A stretch of 64,000 nucleotides of DNA, taken from contig CALUMG010000002.1 of NCBI GenBank assembly GCA_944321705.1, positions 62,001 to 126,000 on the forward strand, given 5' to 3'. Positions 1 to 8,159 of the stretch are shown piece by piece; the first letter of the stretch is position 1, and each line of letters begins with the position of its first letter. Under the pieces are notes generated by a model. The model worked only from the letters and a program-made list of their open reading frames with translations. It was not told the DNA's origin and searched no databases. Origin of the DNA: an uncultured Muribaculaceae bacterium (GTDB taxonomy: Bacteria > Bacteroidota > Bacteroidia > Bacteroidales > Muribaculaceae). A program made the translations under genes and the position numbers.

Positions 1-485
1 ATCTTGCCATCCCATGTGCGCGCACCTTCCGGGAAAATAACCAACGACATTCCGTCACGCAAGCGTTCCTTGGCTTCATCCATAGTAGTCTTTATCGACT
101 GCGCCGATGAACGATCTACCATTATGTGACCGGCGCATTTGCATGCAATTCCCACAAATGGAATCTTTTCAAGGCTTTTTTTCATCATCCACCTGAAGTT
201 ATGCCCTAAAAAGCCATATATGGAAAATATGTCGTATGCTCCTTGATGATTAGCGACAAACACATAAGAAGTTTTTTTGTCTATTAAATGCCGGTTTTTA
301 ACTTCAATGCTCACAAAAAGCAACCAGCACCAGCATTTCGCCCAAAAACTTGCAGGATAATATCCACCCCATCGACCCAAGCCGACAAGACTCAATAATA
401 TTGTCACCAATGCGACGACTATGGTCAATACGACCAAAATGGGAATGGCTATCACCCATTGATAAATGCTGAAAATACACCTCAT
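1..485 (-). CDS. plsC: 1-acyl-sn-glycerol-3-phosphate acyltransferase, C-terminal end outside window
   Basis: The gene runs leftward off the window edge; only the first 161 residues are visible. A hydrophobic N-terminal segment (about residues 11-36) is followed by both acyltransferase signatures, NHQGAYD at 79-85 (the NHx4D catalytic motif) and FPEGAR at 151-156 (acyl-acceptor phosphate binding). The family adds the second acyl chain to lysophosphatidic acid at the inner membrane in phospholipid synthesis. The chosen ATG gives the membrane segment at the expected place; no Shine-Dalgarno sequence precedes it, as usual in Bacteroidota. It is separated from rprY upstream by a strong hairpin and has its own promoter-like sequence. 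Confidence 0.85.
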   Translation of the reverse strand, partial: MRCIFSIYQWVIAIPILVVLTIVVALVTILLSLVGLGRWGGYYPASFWAKCWCWLLFVSIEVKNRHLIDKKTSYVFVANHQGAYDIFSIYGFLGHNFRWMMKKSLEKIPFVGIACKCAGHIMVDRSSAQSIKTTMDEAKERLRDGMSLVIFPEGARTWDGK

Positions 486-529
486 GACAATGTTTTTATT
501 TTATATGATGTCTTCAATCCTCGCCAAAG

Positions 530-575
530 CATGCAAATACCATGCAAATTTAATAATGCCAAATAATAAATGCAA
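530..575 (-). promoter_or_regulatory. Candidate plsC promoter with direct repeat
   Basis: Read on the minus strand there is TTG (573-575), 20 bases, then TAAATTTG (545-552), matching the Bacteroides -33/-7 consensus. Two copies of CATGCAAAT (530-538 and 541-549), 11 bases apart, overlap and follow the -7 box and could be a regulator site. Confidence 0.5.
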
Positions 576-606
576 TATCCGAACCCAACATTCGGATATT
601 GCATTT
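568..606. terminator. Bidirectional terminator-like hairpin after rprY
   Basis: A perfect 16-bp stem (568-583 with 591-606, core TGCAATATCCGAA) with a 7-base loop sits between the rprY stop and plsC. A's lie on the left and T's on the right of the stem, so it could stop transcription from either side. It is best placed to end the rprX-rprY transcript. Confidence 0.75.
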
Positions 607-647
607 ACATGTATTTCTAATTATCAACAAAATTCTTATTGCCAGTT

Positions 648-1358
648 TTATTTTGCCTTGGCTTCAACGTCAGGAGCAATTAATTTGTAACCCTTTCCGT
701 GTATATTGATAATCTCAATGGACGGATCTTCTTTCAAGTGTTTGCGCAATTTTGTTATATACACGTCCATGCTTCTTGCATTGAAATAATTATCGTCAAT
801 CCATATAGTCTTCAATGCGAAGTTTCGTTCAAGTATTTCATTCACATGTGCACACAACAGGCTTAAAAGTTCAGATTCCTTAGTGGTCAATTTTGTCACT
901 TTGTCATCAACCATCAACACCTGTTTTTGCGTGTCGAATGTGAACTTGCCTATCTTGTACATTGTGATTTCTTTGCCTTTCTTGCCTTTCACACGGCGCA
1001 AAATGGCTTCAATACGGAATACCAGTTCTTCCATGCTGAAAGGTTTCGTGATATAATCATCGGCTCCGATCTTAAAACCTTCAAACACGTCTTCCTTAAG
1101 CGATTTGGCAGTCAAGAATATGATAGGCACTTCACTATTTACCGTGCGTATTTCCTGAGCAAGCGCAAATCCGTCTTTTTTCGGCATCATCACATCAAGC
1201 ACGCACAAGTCGTATTTTCCTTTCAGAAAAGCCTTGTAGCCGGCTTCTCCATCAGCGAAAAGGTCAGCATTGAATCCTTTTGCCTGTAAATATTCCCTTA
1301 AAAGCATGCCAAGATTTTCATCATCTTCGCATAGCAGGATACGCAATCTTTCTTCCAT
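648..1358 (-). CDS. rprY: OmpR-family response regulator, RprY-like
   Basis: A 236-residue DNA-binding response regulator. The receiver domain spans about 5-120, with acidic residues E11/D12/D13, the phospho-acceptor D55 in LCVLDVMMP, T83 and K105. A winged-helix OmpR/PhoB effector domain follows (about 133-230). It lies 13 bases downstream of the histidine kinase rprX, and the two match the Bacteroides RprX/RprY pair in order, size and sequence style. In B. fragilis that pair was described as affecting tetracycline response and stress metabolism; the role here is inferred. The hairpin at 568-606 follows the stop codon. Confidence 0.9.
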   Translation of the reverse strand: MEERLRILLCEDDENLGMLLREYLQAKGFNADLFADGEAGYKAFLKGKYDLCVLDVMMPKKDGFALAQEIRTVNSEVPIIFLTAKSLKEDVFEGFKIGADDYITKPFSMEELVFRIEAILRRVKGKKGKEITMYKIGKFTFDTQKQVLMVDDKVTKLTTKESELLSLLCAHVNEILERNFALKTIWIDDNYFNARSMDVYITKLRKHLKEDPSIEIINIHGKGYKLIAPDVEAKAK

Positions 1359-1371
1359 AATGATATATTTA

Positions 1372-2880
1372 TTATTTTAATAATGGTAATGTTATTATGA
1401 AATTAGAACCGACATTAAGCTCACTTTCCACTCTTATGTCACCCTTCAATTCAGTAATCATCTTGTGTACATAAGCAAGTCCAAGCCCGAATCCCTTGAC
1501 ATCATGCCTGTTTCCGGTAGAAACACGGTAGAATTTTTCAAAAATCTTCTTTTGGTCCTCTTTCTTTATGCCCATGCCATTGTCGCCTATTACGATTTCA
1601 AGGCGGTTGTCTCCAATGTTTCGCGTCGACACTTTCAATTCCAGTGGCACGTCGTCTCGTCGATACTTGAGCGCGTTGTCAAGTAAATTGAATATGACAT
1701 TTGTAAAATGCATCTCATCGACATTGACAATAGAATCCTCGGCATCGAGCTGCGATTCTATCTTTCCTCCATATTTCTCGACTTTTATCTTATAAGTATT
1801 TACGATGTTGGCAATAGCCGCATTGGCATCAACCTCTTGTAATTTCAATGTGGCTTTTTGCTTGTCAAACATTGACATCTGCAAAACCTTCTCGACTTGG
1901 AACCTCAATCGTTTAGTTTCATCATTGATGACAGTTGAAATGTGCTGCATCATCATCGGGCTCTTTCTCACGCTGTCGTCGTTCAACATTTGTGCCGCCA
2001 GCGATATTGTCGATATCGGTGTTTTGAATTCATGAGTCATGTTATTGATGAAATCATTTTTCATCTCGGTCAGCTTCTTTTGCCTAAAGGCTAAAATTAT
2101 CGTGTACAAGAACACGGCCAACAGGATGAACGAGAATACAAACGATGGCACCATGAATTTTATGGACGAAAATATGTAATCGCTCTTTGTCGGGAACGTC
2201 ACTTTCAAGTAATTCATCTTGTTCACCGGATCATTGGGGAACACGACTTGCGAATATGTATCCTTGCGCTCGTCATCATTGAAATTGGCCGACTTATATA
2301 TCACCGTGCCATTGCGAGTCACCAAAGCATACTCAAAAGGCAAATCAAGGCCGTTGCTTTCAAGCTCCACTTGCAGATACTTCCTCACCACTGCCGAGTC
2401 GGCTCTTTCCTCTATCGGTCGATTGGAAGCTTGGGCAAGAATGTTCAGAATAACCTCATTCAACACACCCTGCTGATACAAATATTGGCCTTTCAATATT
2501 TTCTGCATGTTGCTGTAACTGTCGTTCAGCCCTTTTACATTGTCGCCCGACTCTGTATTGATGGCATTCAATGTACCTTTTATCCTATAATTGGAAGTTC
2601 CGTCGGGTGATTTGAGCGAGTATTCAAAACTTTTTGTGGAACTATTACTGAAATCGGTGTAAAAGTTCGACACCCTGTTGATATCCTCCTCAAGATAACG
2701 CTTTGTCTCATCTTGTTCCAAGGCATTGGACACGCCATATAAACTGCGCTTCACGACCTCCGAGAACTGCTCGTTACGCATTCTAATCATGTTTTCCATG
2801 TACATGATTTGAACATACAGCAACCCCAAAAAGGTACATGCCATAACTATGGTAAGCAGCCAAATAGTCGATTTCTTCAT
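1372..2880 (-). CDS. rprX: Sensor histidine kinase, RprX-like
   Basis: A 502-residue membrane sensor kinase. Transmembrane segments lie at about 7-27 and 242-265 with a roughly 210-residue periplasmic sensor region between them. The dimerisation/phospho-acceptor segment has MTHEFKTPIS with H283, and the C-terminal ATPase domain carries the N box (NVIFNLLDNALKY), a DNGMG G1 box and GFGLGL G2 box. It should autophosphorylate H283 and pass the phosphate to RprY, encoded immediately downstream in the same operon. The periplasmic domain has no family I recognise, so the signal is unknown. A possible minus-strand -7 box TAATTTTG lies at 2971-2978, without a convincing -33 element. Confidence 0.9.
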   Translation of the reverse strand: MKKSTIWLLTIVMACTFLGLLYVQIMYMENMIRMRNEQFSEVVKRSLYGVSNALEQDETKRYLEEDINRVSNFYTDFSNSSTKSFEYSLKSPDGTSNYRIKGTLNAINTESGDNVKGLNDSYSNMQKILKGQYLYQQGVLNEVILNILAQASNRPIEERADSAVVRKYLQVELESNGLDLPFEYALVTRNGTVIYKSANFNDDERKDTYSQVVFPNDPVNKMNYLKVTFPTKSDYIFSSIKFMVPSFVFSFILLAVFLYTIILAFRQKKLTEMKNDFINNMTHEFKTPISTISLAAQMLNDDSVRKSPMMMQHISTVINDETKRLRFQVEKVLQMSMFDKQKATLKLQEVDANAAIANIVNTYKIKVEKYGGKIESQLDAEDSIVNVDEMHFTNVIFNLLDNALKYRRDDVPLELKVSTRNIGDNRLEIVIGDNGMGIKKEDQKKIFEKFYRVSTGNRHDVKGFGLGLAYVHKMITELKGDIRVESELNVGSNFIITLPLLK

Positions 2881-3040
2881 TGCTTAACTCCTTTTATTCA
2901 TATCGTTATTTTCCCATGCAACCAGTCTACAACGTAGCACTTGGCACATATCCACATTAACAATATGGCACAAAATTAACAAAATAATGTGAACGTGAAA
3001 AATTTTATCAGCAAAATGTTTTCAATTATGTTTATTTAAG

Positions 3041-3078
3041 AAATAAATCCGACTCCACTCGGTGAAGCCGGATTTATT
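3041..3078 (-). terminator. Hairpin after the EF-G paralogue
   Basis: AATAAATCCG (3042-3051) pairs perfectly with CGGATTTATT (3069-3078) around a 17-base loop that contains a smaller inner pairing. It lies about 40 bases past the EF-G2 stop codon and upstream of rprX, where a terminator is expected. The U-tract on the minus strand is weak. Confidence 0.55.
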
Positions 3079-3116
3079 CATGAAATTTTTATAAAAAGAT
3101 ATTCTTGTCCGTCTAA

Positions 3117-5276
3117 TCAATCTTCATCGCTATTAGTTGCTTCATAAGCCTTAAGCAACTTTTCTTGAACATCTGAAGGAACCAGCTCATAGGACGCAAA
3201 TTTCATCGAGAATGAAGAACGTCCTCCTGTTATTGAACTTAATGCTGTTGAATAAGTCGACATTTCTTTCAACGGAACTTTTGCCGAAATCTTCTCAAAG
3301 CCCTTTTCACTGCTCATGCCCATGATGATTGCACGACGCGATTGCAAGTCGCTCATCACATCGCCCATCTTGTCGGCCGGGACAAGCACGTCTACGTCAT
3401 AAACAGGTTCGAGAATCTTCGGATTGGCATTCTTGAATGCGTCGCTGAACGCGTGACGTCCTGCAAGACGGAATGAAATTTCATTTGAATCAACCGGGTG
3501 CATCTTTCCATCATATATGCACACTTGCACGTCACGCGCATAAGAACCTGTCAACGGACCTTGTTCCATCCTGTCCATTATACCCTTCACGATTGCAGGA
3601 ATGAATCTTGCGTCGATTGCACCACCGACGATGCAGTTGTAAATCACAAGCTTTCCACCCCATTCGAGAGGAATGACCTGGCTGTCTTTTATGTTCATCT
3701 TGTATTCCTGGCCATTGAACTTGTATGATTCAGGTTTAGGCATGCCTTCAACATAAGGTTCTATGATAAGATGAACTTCACCAAACTGGCCGGCACCGCC
3801 CGATTGCTTCTTGTGACGATAATCGGCACGAGCAGCCTTGGTGATTGTTTCACGATAAGGTATGCGCGGCTCTATGAAGTTTATATTAAGTTTTTCATTA
3901 TTTTCAATACGCCACTTCAATGTACGCAAGTGGAATTCACCTTGTCCCGAAACGATGGTCTGTTTCAATTCCTTTGATTGCTCGACAATCCATGTAGGAT
4001 CTTCTTCATGCATCCGATTGAGTATTTCATTCAATTTCTCGGAATCAGCTTCATTTTCAGGCTTTATTGCTCGCGAATACTTGGGATCTGGATAATTTAT
4101 AAAGTCATACTTGCTTTCAAAGCCCTTTTCATTGAGCGTGTTGCCAGTCTTGACATCTTTCAATTTCACAGTTGCCCCTATGTCACCCGCCTTAATCTCG
4201 TCAACTTGCGTTCTTATCTGTCCGCATGCACAGAACACTTGCGCTATGCGCTCCTTGCTACCTTTGTTGACATTAATGACATCTGCTCCGGCTTTCAATG
4301 TTCCCGACATAACCTTGAAATAAGAAACTTCACCGATATGAGGCTCTACCGATGTCTTGAACACAAACAAGCTTAACGGGCCATTCGAATCAGGCTTTAT
4401 TTCATTTCCTTCAGAGTCGGACGGAGCCGGCATGTCTTGCACAAACGGAACTACGTTACCCAAGAACTCCATCATGCGGCGCACTCCCATGTCTTTCAAT
4501 GCACTTACACAGAACACAGGATATATGCTACGATCTACAAGGCCCTTTCTGATACCTTCGCGCATTTCGTCCTCGGTCAATGTTCCGCTTTCAAAATATT
4601 TATCCATCAATGTCTCGTCATTTTCAGCAGCAGCTTCAACCAAGACTTGTTGCAACTCTTTTGCCTTGTCAAGATATTCAGCAGGCACCTCAGTGATAGT
4701 AGGGACACCGCCGTCAGGTCCCCAAGAATACTTTTTCATCAACAAGACATCAATCATCGAGTTGAAGTTAGGTCCACATTCTATCGGGAATTGAATTGGA
4801 ACTACACGCGGACCGAACACCTCTTTCATTTGATGAATCACACTGTCATAATCGCACTTTTCTCCATCAAGTTGGTTTATGGCGAAAATCACAGGTTTCT
4901 TTTCTTGTTCGGTAACACGGAAGATATTTTGTGTTCCGACTTCCACGCCATATTGTCCGTCAATCAAAATTACCGCCGTGTCGGTAACATTCAACGCTGT
5001 TATCGCATTGCCCACGAAGTCGTCACTTCCCGGACAATCAATTACGTTCAATTTTTTATTTAGGAATTCTGCGTAAAAAATCGTCGAAAATACTGAATAA
5101 CCATATTCTTTTTCTACAGGGAAATAATCGCTTACTGTATTTCCGGCTTCTACAGTTCCTCTGCGTTTTATAACTCCACACTCGTAAAGCATAGCTTCGG
5201 CGAGTGTGGTTTTCCCTGCACCCTTGCTCCCCAAAAGAGCAATGTTTTTAATTTCGTTGGTTTCGTAAACTTTCAT
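3117..5276 (-). CDS. Elongation factor G paralogue (EF-G2 type)
   Basis: A 719-residue translational GTPase with the full EF-G architecture: G domain (1 to about 290), domain II, domain III, domain IV (SGGAGQFGEV region) and domain V. The nucleotide-binding motifs are unusual. G1 is GSKGAGKT (16-23) and is intact. G3 is DCPGSDDF (80-87) where translational GTPases have DTPGHVDF, so S84 replaces the catalytic histidine. G4 is NQLD (134-137) instead of NKxD. The switch I RGITI motif is absent (EKEYGYSV at 56-62). Bacteroides thetaiotaomicron has a second EF-G (EF-G2) reported to support translation without GTP hydrolysis during carbon limitation and gut colonisation; this protein fits that type. 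It is monocistronic. The canonical fusA is not in the window. Confidence 0.85.
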   Translation of the reverse strand: MKVYETNEIKNIALLGSKGAGKTTLAEAMLYECGVIKRRGTVEAGNTVSDYFPVEKEYGYSVFSTIFYAEFLNKKLNVIDCPGSDDFVGNAITALNVTDTAVILIDGQYGVEVGTQNIFRVTEQEKKPVIFAINQLDGEKCDYDSVIHQMKEVFGPRVVPIQFPIECGPNFNSMIDVLLMKKYSWGPDGGVPTITEVPAEYLDKAKELQQVLVEAAAENDETLMDKYFESGTLTEDEMREGIRKGLVDRSIYPVFCVSALKDMGVRRMMEFLGNVVPFVQDMPAPSDSEGNEIKPDSNGPLSLFVFKTSVEPHIGEVSYFKVMSGTLKAGADVINVNKGSKERIAQVFCACGQIRTQVDEIKAGDIGATVKLKDVKTGNTLNEKGFESKYDFINYPDPKYSRAIKPENEADSEKLNEILNRMHEEDPTWIVEQSKELKQTIVSGQGEFHLRTLKWRIENNEKLNINFIEPRIPYRETITKAARADYRHKKQSGGAGQFGEVHLIIEPYVEGMPKPESYKFNGQEYKMNIKDSQVIPLEWGGKLVIYNCIVGGAIDARFIPAIVKGIMDRMEQGPLTGSYARDVQVCIYDGKMHPVDSNEISFRLAGRHAFSDAFKNANPKILEPVYDVDVLVPADKMGDVMSDLQSRRAIIMGMSSEKGFEKISAKVPLKEMSTYSTALSSITGGRSSFSMKFASYELVPSDVQEKLLKAYEATNSDED

Positions 5277-5476
5277 GTTATCAGTTTTTTTAAATTGAAA
5301 ATTTCTTATACTTGCTACAAAAGCGGACGCAAATTATAAATTTATTTTCTATTTGTGTTATTATTTTTTATGTTACAAAACACAATTCCGCAATTTTAGC
5401 ATAAAAAAGGTTAACAAAACTCATGGGGATTATTTAAACAATCAACGAGGCTAAAAATTTAATGATAAATAAAAAA

Positions 5477-5509
5477 TTTCGGACGCCATTGTTCAGAAGC
5501 CGTCCGAAA
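5477..5509 (-). terminator. Intrinsic terminator of the MBL-like gene
   Basis: TTTCGGACG (5477-5485) pairs perfectly with CGTCCGAAA (5501-5509) around a 15-base loop. On the minus strand the hairpin is followed by TTTTTTATTT, a good U-tract, 21 bases past the stop codon at 5530. Bases 5277-5476, between it and the EF-G2 start, are AT-rich and show no gene. Confidence 0.8.
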
Positions 5510-5529
5510 CATATCTTCTTGCCTTCTTG

Positions 5530-6366
5530 TTATTTATTGTAGAAAGCTTTGCCCAAATCCGCCAAACCGGCCTCTCCGGGTAGACCGGGATAGGCTTGTT
5601 TCATGGCATCCACGAAAGCCTGTGCCGTATTGTTGGCTGCAAACAGCTCTTTCATCTTTTTCAAATAAGCTATTTTGAACTCTACAGCATTGCGCGAAGC
5701 CGCACCTCCGTGTCCACCGATGAACAGCGTCGTACCCGAAGCCAGCGAATTTTCAGCTTCCGCAATTTCCGCATCGATGGCAGCCGGAGAAGACACTTGC
5801 AAATGGCTGACATGTGCTTTTACCGGAGTCCAGTGTGTGTAATACGCCTTATCTCCCACCAAGATACTTGCAGCAGGGAAATCCGAAGAAGCTCCGTGAC
5901 GGAACTCGAAAGTCACTCCTGCCCATGTTTGCGTGGTGCCGAAAGCCACTTCAGTAGCCTTGCCTGTGGGCATGTCTGTCATTGCATCACCGAAAGCCTG
6001 TGCAAAGCCTTTCATCATGCCGCCATAGATTTCGCCTTTGGTAAATTCAAGCATGCCATGAGCCATTACCACGTCATGATTTCCAGTTCCTCCCACATGA
6101 TAATCAGTGATGCGTTTTTCCACGGGTTTGCCAAGTTCGGAAATATAGGCGTCAAATTCAGCCACATTGTCCTTAAACAACGGCTGTTCCATGGTTACAA
6201 GAGCATTCTTTCCTTCGATTATGTAACTTGCATCGCCCAACACATCGTTGGTGTAATAAACATGCAATTTGTAATTGCCGAGGTCATGTACCTCGAAACG
6301 TCCTTTTGTTTGTGCCATTGCTGTAATTGTTAAGAGATTGAACAAAATGAATAATACCTTTTTCAT
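5530..6366 (-). CDS. Secreted metallo-beta-lactamase-fold-like protein lacking the usual metal motif
   Basis: A 278-residue protein with an N-terminal signal peptide (residues 1 to about 18, ending TAMAQ). The body resembles MBL-fold hydrolases: an early strand region with YIIEGKNALVTMEQP, then DYHVGGTGNHD (88-98) where the HxHxDH metal-binding motif is expected, and a GGHGG turn near residue 218 where the family has its later histidine loop. The canonical HxHxDH is not present, so metal binding and hydrolase activity are uncertain. It is transcribed divergently from an HxlR-family regulator, with shared palindromic sites in the gap, which suggests that regulator controls it and that it acts in a periplasmic redox or electrophile response. 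The substrate is unknown. Confidence 0.6.
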   Translation of the reverse strand: MKKVLFILFNLLTITAMAQTKGRFEVHDLGNYKLHVYYTNDVLGDASYIIEGKNALVTMEQPLFKDNVAEFDAYISELGKPVEKRITDYHVGGTGNHDVVMAHGMLEFTKGEIYGGMMKGFAQAFGDAMTDMPTGKATEVAFGTTQTWAGVTFEFRHGASSDFPAASILVGDKAYYTHWTPVKAHVSHLQVSSPAAIDAEIAEAENSLASGTTLFIGGHGGAASRNAVEFKIAYLKKMKELFAANNTAQAFVDAMKQAYPGLPGEAGLADLGKAFYNK

Positions 6367-6416
6367 TGCTTCTGCTTTTTTTACTTACTAAAAGTTTCTT
6401 TGTTTCTTTTTCACTG

Positions 6417-6448
6417 CAAAGATGGAAAGAGTTTTTTAATCTCGCAAG
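6417..6448 (-). promoter_or_regulatory. Promoter of the MBL-like gene
   Basis: Read on the minus strand: TTG (6445-6447), 20 bases, then CATCTTTG (6417-6424), one mismatch from the TAnnTTTG consensus. It gives a 5' leader of about 45 bases. Confidence 0.5.
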
Positions 6449-6470
6449 TAGGCACTTGACCATCAAATAC

Positions 6471-6507
6471 TTACAAAAAAGTAACCATTGTTGTGCATGA
6501 GTTACTT
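6471..6507. promoter_or_regulatory. Candidate HxlR operator repeats
   Basis: TTAC-N6-GTAA (6471-6484) overlaps the left arm of a second inverted repeat, AAGTAAC (6479-6485) with GTTACTT (6501-6507). The motif ACTTAC recurs at about 6382, 6469, 6503 and 6557, four times in 200 bases. This lies between two divergent promoters, the classic position for autoregulation by an HxlR repressor; binding is inferred. Confidence 0.45.
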
Positions 6508-6537
6508 ACAGACAAAAATATTTTTAAAAAAAGTTTC

Positions 6538-6568
6538 TTGCAGCGTAAAAGGAATTTACTTACCTTTG
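6538..6568 (+). promoter_or_regulatory. Promoter of the HxlR regulator
   Basis: TTG (6538-6540), 20 bases, then TACCTTTG (6561-6568): an exact Bacteroides-type -7 box at consensus spacing, 26 bases before the ATG chosen at 6595. Its position supports that start over the upstream in-frame ATG at 6493, which would lie ahead of the promoter. Confidence 0.75.
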
Positions 6569-6594
6569 TAGAGCTATTTGAAATACATAATATT

Positions 6595-6969
6595 ATGGAT
6601 AGAGCAACGATAGAAGATGCAATATTTCCGAATTGCCCAATAAGAAATATTTTAGCAAGACTTTGTGACAAATGGTCGCTTTTGGTCATATACACGCTGA
6701 ACAAAGCTGACAAGGAAGCAATTCGATTCAAAGAGTTACAGCGTGAAATCCCCGACATCTCGCAAAAAATGTTGACCGTGACACTGCGCACACTGGAAGA
6801 GGACGGCTACGTCACCCGCACCGTATATCCCGAAGTCCCTCCAAGGGTAGAATATACACTTACTCACCGAGCCCATTCACTGCTGCCACACATCAATTCA
6901 TTGTTACAATGGGCAATCGATAATAAGGATGCAATAATTAAAGATCGAAAAAAAGCCCATAAAAGATAG
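6595..6969 (+). CDS. HxlR-family winged-helix transcriptional regulator
   Basis: 124 residues, typical HxlR size. The N-terminal part has CPIRNILARLCDKWSLLVIYTL, the family hallmark (a cysteine near residue 12, then the DKWSLLVI helix), followed by RFKELQREIPDISQKMLTVTLRTLEEDGYVTR, the winged-helix recognition region. The family senses electrophiles or oxidants, often through the N-terminal cysteine, and usually represses a neighbouring oxidoreductase gene. Here the divergent neighbour is a secreted MBL-like protein. An in-frame ATG at 6493 would add 34 poorly conserved residues and lies upstream of the promoter, so it was not used. Confidence 0.85.
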   Translation: MDRATIEDAIFPNCPIRNILARLCDKWSLLVIYTLNKADKEAIRFKELQREIPDISQKMLTVTLRTLEEDGYVTRTVYPEVPPRVEYTLTHRAHSLLPHINSLLQWAIDNKDAIIKDRKKAHKR

Positions 6970-7153
6970 CCCAAAACAGGCATACGCAAAATCAATTATT
7001 ACTATCATTATAGAATGCTGTTCATCTACGATCACAATTTACACATTCTTGTCTAATAACTGCGTCCGCAATTGAAAAAACATCATACGTTGCCCAAACG
7101 ACACATTGCCAATTCAACATTATTACTAATGTTATAATTTCACCGATTTTCGT

Positions 7154-7161
7154 TACCTTTG
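7154..7161 (+). promoter_or_regulatory. metF -7 box
   Basis: TACCTTTG, 25 bases before the metF ATG, is an exact Bacteroides -7 element. The -33 region shows only a weak TTA-containing match. It probably drives metF and the two replication/repair genes behind it. Confidence 0.55.
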
Positions 7162-7186
7162 TCCAAAACGAAACTCATTCATCGCT

Positions 7187-8143
7187 ATGAATATACTTGA
7201 CCGAATAAATTCACACAACGGACCGGGATTCTCAATTGAAGTTCTCCCCCCTCTCAAGGGGAAAGGAATTTCACAATTATTCTCCAACATAGATAAATTG
7301 ATAGAATTTGACCCATTATACATAAATATCACCACCCATCGCAGTGAGATGGTGTTTAAAAGCACTCCCGATGGATTGTATCAACGCATATCTGAACGGA
7401 GCCGTCCCGGAACGGTTGCAGTGGCTGCCGCTATACAGCAAAAATATGGCATACCGGCTGTCCCCCACCTTATATGCAGCGGTTTTACAAAAACGGAAAC
7501 CGAATATGCCCTCATAGACCTCAACTTCCTCGGTATAGACAATCTTTTATTGCTCAGAGGCGACAAGGCCAAGCATGAAAATTTCTTCGTCCCGGTTGAA
7601 AACGGTCACAGCCATGCTTGTGAACTCGAAGAACAGGTAAATAATTTTAATAAAGGTTATTTCATCGACGGGTCAAAAATGGATATCGTAAACGACAACA
7701 AATTTTCTTACGGTGTGGCCGGATATCCAGAAAAGCATGACGAAGCTCCAAACATGGACATCGACCTTGCACATTTAAAACACAAAGTGGATTTGGGGGC
7801 CGACTACATAGTGACACAAATGTTTTTCGATAACAGGAAGTTTTTTGAATTCAAGGAAAGATGCCGGGCTATGAATATCAATGTTCCCATTATTCCGGGA
7901 ATCAAGCCTATCATCAACAAAAAACAACTGACCGTGTTGCCAAAAGTTTTCCATGTCGACCTACCAAACGATTTGGCCAATGAACTCAGTTCTTGTGCCG
8001 ACAACGAAGCAGCAAAAATCATCGGAATGGAATGGTGCAAGATGCAAGTAAAAGAATTACTGGCTTCAGGTGAAAAAACCATACATTTCTATTCGCTTAA
8101 CGCCACCGAAAGTGTTCGCAACATCGTGAAAGAACTTTACTGA
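7187..8143 (+). CDS. metF: Methylenetetrahydrofolate reductase
   Basis: A 318-residue FAD enzyme reducing 5,10-methylene-THF to 5-methyl-THF, the methyl donor for methionine synthesis. The N-terminal beta strand reads FSIEVLPPLKG, the family's catalytic glutamate region (usually FEFFPP; the Bacteroidota form has a longer LPPLKG loop). LLLLRGD near residue 125 and the later PGIKPI segment are standard MTHFR signatures, and the TIM barrel is complete. It is slightly longer than the 296-residue E. coli enzyme. holB starts 16 bases downstream, suggesting co-transcription. Confidence 0.92.
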   Translation: MNILDRINSHNGPGFSIEVLPPLKGKGISQLFSNIDKLIEFDPLYINITTHRSEMVFKSTPDGLYQRISERSRPGTVAVAAAIQQKYGIPAVPHLICSGFTKTETEYALIDLNFLGIDNLLLLRGDKAKHENFFVPVENGHSHACELEEQVNNFNKGYFIDGSKMDIVNDNKFSYGVAGYPEKHDEAPNMDIDLAHLKHKVDLGADYIVTQMFFDNRKFFEFKERCRAMNINVPIIPGIKPIINKKQLTVLPKVFHVDLPNDLANELSSCADNEAAKIIGMEWCKMQVKELLASGEKTIHFYSLNATESVRNIVKELY

Positions 8144-8159
8144 AAACAAAAAAACAACA

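Noticed and set aside
4437..5063. 208-codon ORF opposite the EF-G paralogue
   Set aside because: Lies wholly inside the G domain coding sequence on the other strand; no family match and no promoter.
5596..6333. 245-codon ORF opposite the MBL-like gene
   Set aside because: It is antisense to an intact secreted protein with a signal peptide, and its translation has no recognisable motif and is rich in His and Cys, as expected for a shadow frame.
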